From Burkholderiales bacterium UBA1834 (lineage in GTDB: Bacteria > Pseudomonadota > Gammaproteobacteria > Burkholderiales > Burkholderiaceae_C), in assembly GCA_002339015.1 (NCBI GenBank), contig DDJC01000018.1, positions 1 to 9,284 of the forward strand: a stretch of 9,284 nucleotides of DNA. Reading direction: 5' to 3'. The notes beneath the pieces are model-generated. The model saw only the letters and a program-made list of their open reading frames with translations, was not told the DNA's origin and did not search any database. Both the position numbers and the translations under genes were made by a program. Below, piece after piece: positions 1-6,011 of the stretch; the stretch's first letter is position 1, and each line of letters begins with the position of its first letter.

Positions 1-1160
1 CGAGACATCTCCAGCAGACCGAACTTGCTGATGGAGCTGAACTGCACGCGGGCACGGTCGAAGCGCAGGGCGTCGCGCAGGCGTTGCTCCACCTCGCGGC
101 GGTTCTTGCCTTCCTCCATGTCGATGAAGTCGACGACGATCAGCCCGCCCAGGTCCCGAAGACGCATCTGGCGAGCGATTTCATCCGCTGCTTCCAGGTT
201 GGTGCGAAAGGCGGTTTCCTCGATGTCGCTGCCACGCGTGGCGCGGGCCGAGTTGACGTCCACCGAGACCAGGGCTTCGGTGTGGTCGATCACGATGGCG
301 CCGCCGGAAGGCAGGTTCACCGTGCGGCTGAAGGCCGTCTCGATCTGGTGCTCGATCTGAAAGCGCGAGAACAGGGCGGCATCGTCACGGTAGCGCTTGA
401 CGCGGTTGGCCGTGTCGGGCATGACGTGCAGCATGAACTGCTTGGCCTGCTCGTAGATGTCGTCCGTGTCGATCAGGATCTCGCCGATGTCGGCGGTGAA
501 GTAGTCACGGATGGCGCGGATGACCAGCGACGATTCCTGGTAGATCAGGAAGGCGCCCTTGCCCTCGCGGGCAGCGCCGTCGATGGCGGACCACAACTTG
601 AGCATGTAGTTCAGATCCCACTGCAGCTCGGCAGCGCTGCGGCCGATGCCGGCAGTGCGGGCGATCAGGCTCATACCCTTGGGGTATTCGAGCTGGTCCA
701 TCGCCTCTTTGAGCTCTTCGCGGTCGTCGCCCTCGATGCGGCGGCTCACGCCACCGCCGCGCGGGTTGTTGGGCATCAGCACCAGGTAGCGGCCGGCCAG
801 CGAGACGAAGGTGGTCAGGGCAGCGCCCTTGTTGCCCCGTTCTTCCTTTTCGACCTGGACCAGCAGTTCCTGGCCTTCCTTGATCACGTCCTGGATCTTG
901 GCCGAGCGGACTTCAGCGCCTTCCTTGAAATACTGGCGGGAGATTTCCTTGAACGGCAGGAAGCCGTGGCGGTCTTCACCGTAATCGACGAAACAGGCTT
1001 CGAGCGAAGGCTCGACGCGCGTCACGACGGCCTTGTAGATATTGCCCTTGCGCTGTTCGCGCCCTTCGATTTCGGTTTCGAAGTCGAGCAGTTTCTGTCC
1101 GTCGACAATGGCCAGGCGCCGTTCTTCGGGCTGCGTGGCGTTGATCAGCATGCGCTTCAT
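1..1160 (-). CDS. rne: Ribonuclease E, N-terminal catalytic part (partial, cut by left edge)
   Basis: RNase E is the endonuclease that starts decay of most mRNAs and matures rRNA and tRNA; it cuts single-stranded A/U-rich RNA and scaffolds the degradosome at the inner membrane. Reading leftward from 1160, 386 codons are open. The protein starts MKRMLINATQPEE, the family's usual N-terminus. An S1 RNA-binding domain spans roughly residues 37-120, with F57 and F67 in CFVDYG and HGFLP as in E. coli. The 5'-phosphate sensor motif ARTAGIGRS gives R168 and T169 (E. coli R169/T170). The DNase I-like catalytic motifs VSVDVNSAR (D301) and GLIVVDFIDM (D344) match the Mg-binding D303 and D346 of E. coli. 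The Zn-link cysteines and C-terminal scaffold lie outside the window, so RNase G cannot be excluded formally, but the divergent rluC and the long upstream region fit rne. The start is supported by a GGAG Shine-Dalgarno 5 nt upstream. Confidence 0.96.
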   Translation of the reverse strand, partial: MKRMLINATQPEERRLAIVDGQKLLDFETEIEGREQRKGNIYKAVVTRVEPSLEACFVDYGEDRHGFLPFKEISRQYFKEGAEVRSAKIQDVIKEGQELLVQVEKEERGNKGAALTTFVSLAGRYLVLMPNNPRGGGVSRRIEGDDREELKEAMDQLEYPKGMSLIARTAGIGRSAAELQWDLNYMLKLWSAIDGAAREGKGAFLIYQESSLVIRAIRDYFTADIGEILIDTDDIYEQAKQFMLHVMPDTANRVKRYRDDAALFSRFQIEHQIETAFSRTVNLPSGGAIVIDHTEALVSVDVNSARATRGSDIEETAFRTNLEAADEIARQMRLRDLGGLIVVDFIDMEEGKNRREVEQRLRDALRFDRARVQFSSISKFGLLEMS

Positions 1161-1165
1161 GTGCA

Positions 1166-1169
1166 CTCC
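1166..1169 (-). promoter_or_regulatory. Ribosome binding site of rne
   Basis: GGAG on the minus strand lies 5 nt before the ATG at 1160. It fixes the rne start at the canonical MKRMLINA residue. Confidence 0.7.
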
Positions 1170-1703
1170 AGTGACAGCGAGGCCGTCCGGGATGGTGCCG
1201 GACGAGTCCTCGATGTACCCCGATCCGAAGGCCGAGGCACCGCTTCATGCACGAATCAACGAGACGGAACCGGGTAAGGAATTGCCTGGGCCTCGACCGA
1301 CGCGCTTTGATGGGGGCGCATGTGTCAGCGGGGCAGGGGCGCGTGCGTCAAGGGCGTAGACACGAGGCACCCGGACACGCGCGCAGGCGGCCGCCGACAT
1401 GTCCACAAGGCCTGGGCCTTTGGCATGAGGTGCTGCTGCAGAAGGTGGGAGGTGCCATGAATGACGGGGCGGGACATCCGGTTGCGGCGCGACCGCGCCC
1501 GCTCGCAGGCGATCACGTCCGTCGTGCGGAACGTGGCCAGGCGGGGGGTATCGGCGACACAAGCCTTGGAGGGCCCCATCATGTGTTTTGCTTATTGACG
1601 CGGGTCAGAGCGTTTTGCCGGGTTGCCCCTTGAAACCGCTCCAGCCCATAAACCTTGTTCTTGGGTTCGATCGTCGCTGGTTCTGACAAGGGCTGCCGAC
1701 CGC

Positions 1704-1726
1704 AAAACCGCACCTTGGGCGGTTTT
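1704..1726. repeat. Perfect hairpin with A/T flanks in the rne-rluC intergenic region
   Basis: AAAACCGC (1704-1711) and GCGGTTTT (1719-1726) are perfect reverse complements around a 7-nt loop. The element reads nearly the same on both strands and resembles a short bidirectional intrinsic terminator, although the T run is only four long in either direction. In the rne sense it would lie in the 5' leader, about 545 nt before the start codon. Possible roles are a leader hairpin for autoregulation, an attenuator, or a block to antisense transcription. The sequence alone does not decide. Confidence 0.55.
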
Positions 1727-1875
1727 CTCGAAGCCGGGCAGACATTGCTGCATCACCATCGGTTTTGGCCTTGTTCGAATCGAGGCCGGCGGGCCGGGAC
1801 AATCATCCGGGCGCTACACTCTTGCCGGGCCTTGCCTGTATTGCAATATCCAACAATCACAACACTGATTCAAAC

Positions 1876-2979
1876 GTGGCCAAGCCCATTATAGGTGCGA
1901 AAACATCGTCCCATCGGGCGAAATATCCGCAAAAAACGACGCGGGCAAACACGCCGGCGACCACCCGCTCAGCCCTCCCGGTTCGCGAGCAGCCAGACCC
2001 GCCAGCGCCTGCGCAGACGGCCAGCGTGCAACGCCTCAGCATCGACGAGGCCAGCGACGGGCAGCGCCTGGACAACTTCCTGATCAAGACGCTCAAGGGC
2101 GCGCCCAAGACCCTGGTGTACCGCATCATCCGCAGCGGCGAGGTGCGTGTGAACAAGGCGCGCGCCTCGGCCGATACCCGCCTCGCGCTGGGTGATGAGG
2201 TAAGGGTGCCACCTGTTCGCCTGGCCGAGCCGGCGCAGGCGGGCAGCGCGGTCGTGCCTGCCCGCGAGTTCCCCATCCTGTTCGAGGATGAGCACCTGAT
2301 CGCCTTGAACAAGCCCGCCGGGGTGGCCGTGCATGGCGGCAGCGGCGTGAGCTTCGGCGTGATCGAGCAGTTGCGCCAGGCCCGGCCGCAGGCCCGCTTC
2401 CTGGAGCTGGTGCACCGGCTGGACAAGGAGACCTCCGGCGTGCTGCTGGTGGCCAAGAAGCGCAGTGCCCTGGTGACCCTGCAGGATTGCTTCCGCCACC
2501 GCACCGCGCACAAGACCTACGCGGCGATGGTGATCGGCCACTGGCCGGCCTCACGCAAGGTGGTCGACGTGGCGCTGCACAAGTTTCTCACCCCAGAAGG
2601 CGAGCGGCGGGTCAAGGCCGTGAGCGGCGAGGCCGACGAAGGACGGCGTTCCATCACCCTGGTCAAGATCGTGCAGCTGTTCAGGCGTGGCGCCCAGGCC
2701 TTCTCGTTGCTGGACGTCACCATCAAGACCGGGCGCACCCACCAGATCCGCGTGCACCTGGCGCACGAAGGCCACCCCATCGTGGGTGACGAGAAGTACG
2801 GTGAATTCGCCCTGAACAAATCCTTGGCCCGTGGCGCGCTGGTGGAGGGCAGCAAGTTCGACCGCATGTTCCTGCATGCACGCGAGCTGCGCCTGCCGCA
2901 CCCCGTCACCGGTGAAGAGCTGTGCCTGATGGCCCCGCTGCCTCCAGAATGTCAGGCGCTGGTGGATCATCTCGCCTGA
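1876..2979 (+). CDS. rluC: 23S rRNA pseudouridine synthase RluC (RluA family)
   Basis: RluC converts uridines 955, 2504 and 2580 of 23S rRNA (E. coli numbering) to pseudouridine during ribosome assembly in the cytoplasm. From the GTG at 1876 the protein is 367 residues, against about 319 in E. coli. The difference is mostly a basic, proline/threonine-rich N-terminal tail of about 60 residues. An S4 RNA-binding domain follows (about 63-122, starting QRLDNFL). The catalytic domain has HRLDKETSG with nucleophile D183, and the later motif KTGRTHQIRVHLA at 284-296. The gene is divergent from rne, as in many proteobacteria. The start is uncertain: the frame is open further upstream (a TTG at 1765), no Shine-Dalgarno precedes any candidate, and the next in-frame GTG is at 2026, just before the S4 domain. 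RluC rather than RluD is inferred from context and the N-terminal S4 domain style. Confidence 0.9.
   Translation: MAKPIIGAKTSSHRAKYPQKTTRANTPATTRSALPVREQPDPPAPAQTASVQRLSIDEASDGQRLDNFLIKTLKGAPKTLVYRIIRSGEVRVNKARASADTRLALGDEVRVPPVRLAEPAQAGSAVVPAREFPILFEDEHLIALNKPAGVAVHGGSGVSFGVIEQLRQARPQARFLELVHRLDKETSGVLLVAKKRSALVTLQDCFRHRTAHKTYAAMVIGHWPASRKVVDVALHKFLTPEGERRVKAVSGEADEGRRSITLVKIVQLFRRGAQAFSLLDVTIKTGRTHQIRVHLAHEGHPIVGDEKYGEFALNKSLARGALVEGSKFDRMFLHARELRLPHPVTGEELCLMAPLPPECQALVDHLA
1888..1893 (-). promoter_or_regulatory. Candidate -10 box (TATAAT) directed toward rne
   Basis: A perfect TATAAT lies on the minus strand inside the first codons of the rluC call. No good -35 hexamer is found 16-18 nt upstream and there is no extended TG, so this is a weak promoter call. 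If used, rne would have a leader of about 720 nt and its promoter would overlap the rluC start. Confidence 0.3.
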
Positions 2980-3029
2980 GCCGCAAGCCGCTGGCTTTCT
3001 TGCCCCATCCCCAACCGCCCCACTTGTCG

Positions 3030-3707
3030 ATGACCACCGTGGACACCAACCGCCCCCGCCAGTTCGATCTCGTCGTGTTCGACTGGGATGGCACCTTGTT
3101 CGACTCGACCGCCCTGATCGCCGGCTGCATCCAGGCCGCCTGCGCCGACCTGAGCCTGCCGGTGCCCTCGCGCGAGGCGGCGGCCTACGTGATCGGCCTG
3201 GGCTTGCACGATGCGCTGGCCCATGTCGCCCCAACCCTGGATCCGGCACGCGTGCCCGAGCTGGGACTGCGCTACCGCCACCACTACTTCGCCAGTCAGC
3301 ACCAGCTCAGCCTGTTCGAGGGCACGCTGGAGATGCTGTCCATGCTCAAGGCGCGGCAGCACTGGCTGGCCGTGGCCACCGGCAAGAGCCGCCAGGGCCT
3401 GAACGAAGCGCTGCAGCACGTGCAGTTGCGCGACGTGTTCGATGGCACCCGCACAGCTGACGAAACCCGCTCCAAGCCCGACCCGCGGATGCTGATGGAG
3501 CTGATGCGCGAGTTTGGTGTCGAGCCTGAGCGCACGCTGATGATCGGCGATACCACGCATGACCTGCAGATGGCCGCCAACGCCGGAACCGCCTCGATCG
3601 CCGTGTCCTATGGTGCGCATGAACCCGCGGCTTTCGCCGCCTTCCCCACCCGGATGGTGGCCCATTCGGTGGCCGAGCTGCAGGAGTGGCTGCGTGTCAA
3701 TGCCTGA
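3030..3707 (+). CDS. HAD-family phosphatase, phosphoglycolate phosphatase-like
   Basis: A 225-residue HAD (haloacid dehalogenase) superfamily hydrolase of the subfamily IA/Gph type, expected to remove phosphate from a small phosphorylated metabolite in the cytoplasm. All four HAD motifs are present. Motif I is FDWDGTLFDS with nucleophile D18 and acid/base D20. Motif II is VATGKS with T117. Motif III is the lysine K149 in SKPDP. Motif IV is GDTTHD with D174 and D178. A helical cap domain lies between motifs I and II, as in phosphoglycolate phosphatases. The true substrate cannot be read from the sequence; 2-phosphoglycolate is one possibility. The ATG at 3030 leaves 50 nt after rluC and puts motif I at the usual distance from the N-terminus. 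The frame extends upstream into rluC, but that part looks non-homologous. No clear Shine-Dalgarno is visible. It is probably co-transcribed with rluC. Confidence 0.88.
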   Translation: MTTVDTNRPRQFDLVVFDWDGTLFDSTALIAGCIQAACADLSLPVPSREAAAYVIGLGLHDALAHVAPTLDPARVPELGLRYRHHYFASQHQLSLFEGTLEMLSMLKARQHWLAVATGKSRQGLNEALQHVQLRDVFDGTRTADETRSKPDPRMLMELMREFGVEPERTLMIGDTTHDLQMAANAGTASIAVSYGAHEPAAFAAFPTRMVAHSVAELQEWLRVNA

Positions 3708-4077
3708 GCTCAACCTTGAGGCGCAGTACCTGTGCGAGTCGGCCGACCTGAAGGAATGCGAGGGCTCTGTCACCTTCGAGGTGATGGAGTTCGGGCAGGT
3801 CGTGAACGCCTTCGCCGTGCGTTTCGACAACCAGCCCGTGGGCTACCTGAACCGCTGCGCTCACGTGCCGACCGAACTGGACTGGCAGCCCGGCGAGTTC
3901 TGGGACATGGACAAGCGCTTCATCATCTGCGCGGTGCATGGCGCCCTGTACGATCCCCCCAATGGCCTGTGCGTGATGGGCCCCTGCAGGGGCAAGAAAC
4001 TCGTTCCGATTCGCCTGGAAGAGCGCGGGGGACAGGTCTATTGGTATCCTGACGATCAATTCCAACCGGTGTTCTGA
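3700..4077 (+). CDS. Small Rieske [2Fe-2S] domain protein
   Basis: A 125-residue, single-domain soluble protein with the Rieske cluster ligands C53-x-H55 (RCAHVP) and C77-x2-H80 (CAVHGALYDP), followed by GLCVMGPCRGKKL. Rieske domains bind a [2Fe-2S] cluster through two Cys and two His and carry single electrons. Stand-alone ones serve as ferredoxins of oxygenases or have unknown roles. No signal peptide or membrane segment is seen and no oxygenase or reductase partner lies in the window, so the redox partner is unknown. The gap between the two ligand pairs is 21 residues, slightly longer than the 15-17 of typical ferredoxin-type Rieske proteins. The ATG at 3700 overlaps the phosphatase stop by 8 nt, and GGAG at 3683-3686 is rather far upstream, so translational coupling to the phosphatase is likely. 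The next gene starts 2 nt after its stop. Confidence 0.88.
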   Translation: MPELNLEAQYLCESADLKECEGSVTFEVMEFGQVVNAFAVRFDNQPVGYLNRCAHVPTELDWQPGEFWDMDKRFIICAVHGALYDPPNGLCVMGPCRGKKLVPIRLEERGGQVYWYPDDQFQPVF

Positions 4078-4079
4078 CC

Positions 4080-5036
4080 ATGAGCATTGACTCCACCTCG
4101 TCGCCCCAGGGAGGGGCCGTGCAGCAACAGCTGCTCAACGAATTTGCCCGCGCCTACCTGGCCGAGCAGCGCAGCCAGCGCCGCTGGCGTTGGTTCTGGC
4201 GCATCCTCTGGACGGGCCTGCTGGTGGCGCTCATCTGGGGGTCGCTGCAGAGCATGCCCTCCAGCTCCGCGCCCAGCACGCCCCACACGGCCCTGGTGGA
4301 AGTGCGCGGCGAAATCGGTGTGGATGCCGATGCCAACGCGGACAACCTCAATTCCGCGCTGCGCAGCGCCTTCCAGGACGAAGGTGCCAAGGCCATCGTG
4401 CTGCGTCTGAACTCGCCCGGCGGCAGCCCGGTGCAGGCCGGCCTGATCAACGATGAAATCCGACGCCTGAAGGCCATTCACAAGAAGAAGGTCTACGCCG
4501 TGTGCGAGGAGATGTGTGCCTCGGCCGCCTTCTACATCGCCGTGGCCGCTGACCAGATCTACGTGGACAAGGCCTCGCTGGTGGGCTCGATCGGTGTGCT
4601 GATGGACGGCTTCGGCTTCACCGGCGCCATGGAGAAGTACGGCATCGAGCGCCGCCTGCTGACGGCAGGGGCCAACAAGGGCATGCTGGATCCGTTCTCG
4701 CCCCGAAATCCCAACCAGGACGCGCTGGCGCAGAGCATGCTCGACCAGATCCACCAGCAGTTCATCAAGGTGGTGCGCGATGGCCGTGGCAAGCGACTGA
4801 AGGAGACGCCCGACACCTTCTCGGGCCTGTTCTGGAACGGCGAGGAAGCCGTCAAGCTGGGCCTGGCCGATCACCTGGGCAGCCTGGACTCCGTGGCGCG
4901 CGATGTGGTCAAGTCCGAGGACATCATTGACTACACCGTCAAGGAGAATCTGGCTGAGCGCCTGGCCAAGCGTTTTGGTGCATCCATCGGCGCCGGTGCG
5001 GCGCAGGCCATGCGCTCGTCGGTGACGGTGCGCTGA
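4080..5036 (+). CDS. Membrane-anchored S49 family peptidase (SppA-like signal peptide peptidase)
   Basis: A 318-residue single-domain S49 serine protease, the short form of SppA, thought to degrade cleaved signal peptides and other membrane-associated peptides at the outer face of the inner membrane. A basic cytoplasmic segment is followed by one membrane helix at about 38-57 (WFWRILWTGLLVALIWGSL). The protease domain begins near residue 70 and includes LRLNSPGGSP near the substrate groove. CASAAFYIA carries the probable nucleophile S148, and AGANKG carries the general base K200; this matches the Ser/Lys dyad S147/K199 of Bacillus subtilis SppA. The usual ASGG after the nucleophile reads ASAA here, which I believe also occurs in related betaproteobacterial proteins. 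VGSIGVLMDGFGF is the conserved segment between the dyad residues. The gene is last in the rluC unit and starts 2 nt after the Rieske stop with no strong Shine-Dalgarno, so it is probably translated by coupling. Confidence 0.9.
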   Translation: MSIDSTSSPQGGAVQQQLLNEFARAYLAEQRSQRRWRWFWRILWTGLLVALIWGSLQSMPSSSAPSTPHTALVEVRGEIGVDADANADNLNSALRSAFQDEGAKAIVLRLNSPGGSPVQAGLINDEIRRLKAIHKKKVYAVCEEMCASAAFYIAVAADQIYVDKASLVGSIGVLMDGFGFTGAMEKYGIERRLLTAGANKGMLDPFSPRNPNQDALAQSMLDQIHQQFIKVVRDGRGKRLKETPDTFSGLFWNGEEAVKLGLADHLGSLDSVARDVVKSEDIIDYTVKENLAERLAKRFGASIGAGAAQAMRSSVTVR

Positions 5037-5064
5037 CGAAGGCTGCTGTGCTTGAGCTGTCGCT

Positions 5065-5907
5065 TCACTCGTCGAGGTCGTGCACCTTGCGGTAGGCGGC
5101 CTCGGGAGACAGGTTGAGCAGTTCGGCGAGATCGGCCATGTCGTCAGGCAGTGCCACCTGGGCGTGGGGGTTGTCCCAGCCATACTGGGTATGGCGCGCC
5201 ACCCGTACTGCCAGCATCACGTTGCGCACCTGAGGGTGGCGGGCATGCCGCTCGTCCGTGCAGCGGATCAGCAGATCGGGCAGTTGCCACACCCGCATCA
5301 ATGCTGGCGCCAAGTCGATCAGGCGCACGCCAAGGATGGCCTGCTGGGCATCGGCTGACCGCAGGGCTGTGTCCTGCTCCAGGCGGTCGGCCAGCAACTG
5401 GGCCAGCCGGGGGGCGTGGCACCACAGCATCATGTCGGCGAAGCTGTGCAGCATCGCCGCCTCGTGAATGATCACGGCATCCTCATCCTGCCGATGCAGG
5501 GCAAAGCTGTAGGCAAAATGCGCCGCCCGACGGGATCTCAGCACAACCTTGTTGAGCCCTTCGAGCGCAGAGGGGTTGTCTTCGAACCATGTGTGGGTGG
5601 TGCGCAGGTCCACGAAGGCCTTGAAGAAGGGCTCGATGCCCTGCATCACGATCGCGCCCGTCAGGGTCTCGGGGGGCTCCACATTGAGCCGTGTGCAATA
5701 GCGTGAGACGTGCACCAGCACCTTGAGGGTCATCAGCGGGTCGCTGTTGATCTCCTGGGTGAGCAGGTGCGCATCGACATTGCCCTTGGCCATTTCCTGC
5801 TCGTGCAGCGCGGCGATGTTCAGCGCCGTGCTGGGCAGAACCGGGATGTCCGCATCCTCCAGGGCATGGATCCATGCGGGAAGATTGGGCAGGGCTTGAT
5901 CGATCAT
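5065..5907 (-). CDS. HDOD-domain protein, predicted non-catalytic signalling protein
   Basis: A 280-residue protein dominated by an HDOD domain, a helical relative of HD phosphohydrolases that usually lacks activity and takes part in signalling or protein binding, often near cyclic-di-GMP or chemotaxis systems. Visible HDOD features are the early IPVLPSTALNIAALHEQ, then LLTQEINSDPLMTLKVL (about 48-64), and the position of the lost HD motif at HEAAMLHSFADMML. There the catalytic HD pair reads H154-S155, so hydrolase activity is unlikely. No receiver, GGDEF or EAL domain is attached, and there is no signal peptide. I chose the ATG at 5907. A TTG at 5922 would add five residues, and neither has a good Shine-Dalgarno. 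The gene is convergent with the peptidase (28-nt gap) and lies 104 nt downstream of the chalcone isomerase-like gene on the same strand. Its biological role cannot be stated from the sequence. Confidence 0.85.
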   Translation of the reverse strand: MIDQALPNLPAWIHALEDADIPVLPSTALNIAALHEQEMAKGNVDAHLLTQEINSDPLMTLKVLVHVSRYCTRLNVEPPETLTGAIVMQGIEPFFKAFVDLRTTHTWFEDNPSALEGLNKVVLRSRRAAHFAYSFALHRQDEDAVIIHEAAMLHSFADMMLWCHAPRLAQLLADRLEQDTALRSADAQQAILGVRLIDLAPALMRVWQLPDLLIRCTDERHARHPQVRNVMLAVRVARHTQYGWDNPHAQVALPDDMADLAELLNLSPEAAYRKVHDLDE

Positions 5908-5936
5908 GGGATCGGCGATCAAAGAATCGATATCCT

Positions 5937-5965
5937 GTTATCGACAAATCTGCAAAAGTGCGCAA
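5937..5965 (-). promoter_or_regulatory. Candidate sigma70-type promoter for the HDOD gene
   Basis: On the minus strand TTGCGC (5965-5960) and GATAAC (5942-5937) are separated by exactly 17 nt. The matches to consensus are 3/6 and 4/6. Transcription would start near 5930, giving a leader of about 23 nt before the ATG at 5907. This is a weak prediction. Confidence 0.3.
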
Positions 5966-5967
5966 GG

Positions 5968-5998
5968 GGGTGCACCCTGCTTGATGCCTGGATCAGGC
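5968..5998. repeat. Two short dyads between the chalcone isomerase-like and HDOD genes
   Basis: GGGTGCACCC (5968-5977) is a perfect palindrome. GCCTG-GAT-CAGGC (5986-5998) is a small 5-bp hairpin lying just after the stop of the upstream minus-strand gene. Neither has a T run, so an intrinsic terminator is not well supported. They may serve as a weak transcript end or an operator, or have no role. Confidence 0.3.
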
Positions 5999-6011
5999 CC
6001 TTATTGCGGCA

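Larger units (their letters stand above)
1161..1875. other. Gene-free region between divergent rne and rluC; probable rne leader
   Basis: About 715 nt without a convincing gene. Open frames on both strands are short, arginine/proline-rich and resemble no family I know, as expected of GC-rich non-coding DNA. The half next to rne (1161-1560) is very GC-rich, with short dyads: GGCGGCCGCC at 1386-1395, AAGGCC/GGCCTT at 1407-1420, and GGCGCG/CGCGCC at 1486-1499. The half next to rluC has a perfect 8-bp hairpin (1704-1726) and several CAAAAC strings in the rne sense. In E. coli the roughly 0.36-kb rne 5' leader carries hairpins through which RNase E controls its own mRNA; by analogy this region may do the same, but I see no clear match to the E. 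coli leader. For rluC, a TACACT box at 1815-1820 is the only -10-like site I noted, and it has no good -35. Confidence 0.5.

Noticed and set aside
84..1277. Long plus-strand open frame of about 397 codons
   Set aside because: It is antisense to rne, whose catalytic motifs are all intact on the minus strand. Its Val/Asp/Leu-rich composition is the usual shadow of a GC-rich gene.
1325..1582. Upstream open frame in the rne leader (85 codons, minus strand)
   Set aside because: It has no Shine-Dalgarno and no family resemblance, and its composition is typical of random GC-rich DNA.
2967..3830. Minus-strand open frame of about 287 codons
   Set aside because: It is antisense to the HAD phosphatase, whose four motifs are complete. 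It is a shadow frame.
4518..4544. ASAA in place of ASGG at the S49 nucleophile as a sign of inactivation
   Set aside because: The Ser and Lys dyad residues are both present, and I believe this variant is common in related betaproteobacterial peptidases, so inactivation is not supported.
4056..5183. Long minus-strand open frame of about 375 codons
   Set aside because: It overlaps the S49 peptidase on the opposite strand and the end of the HDOD gene out of frame. It has no recognisable domain.
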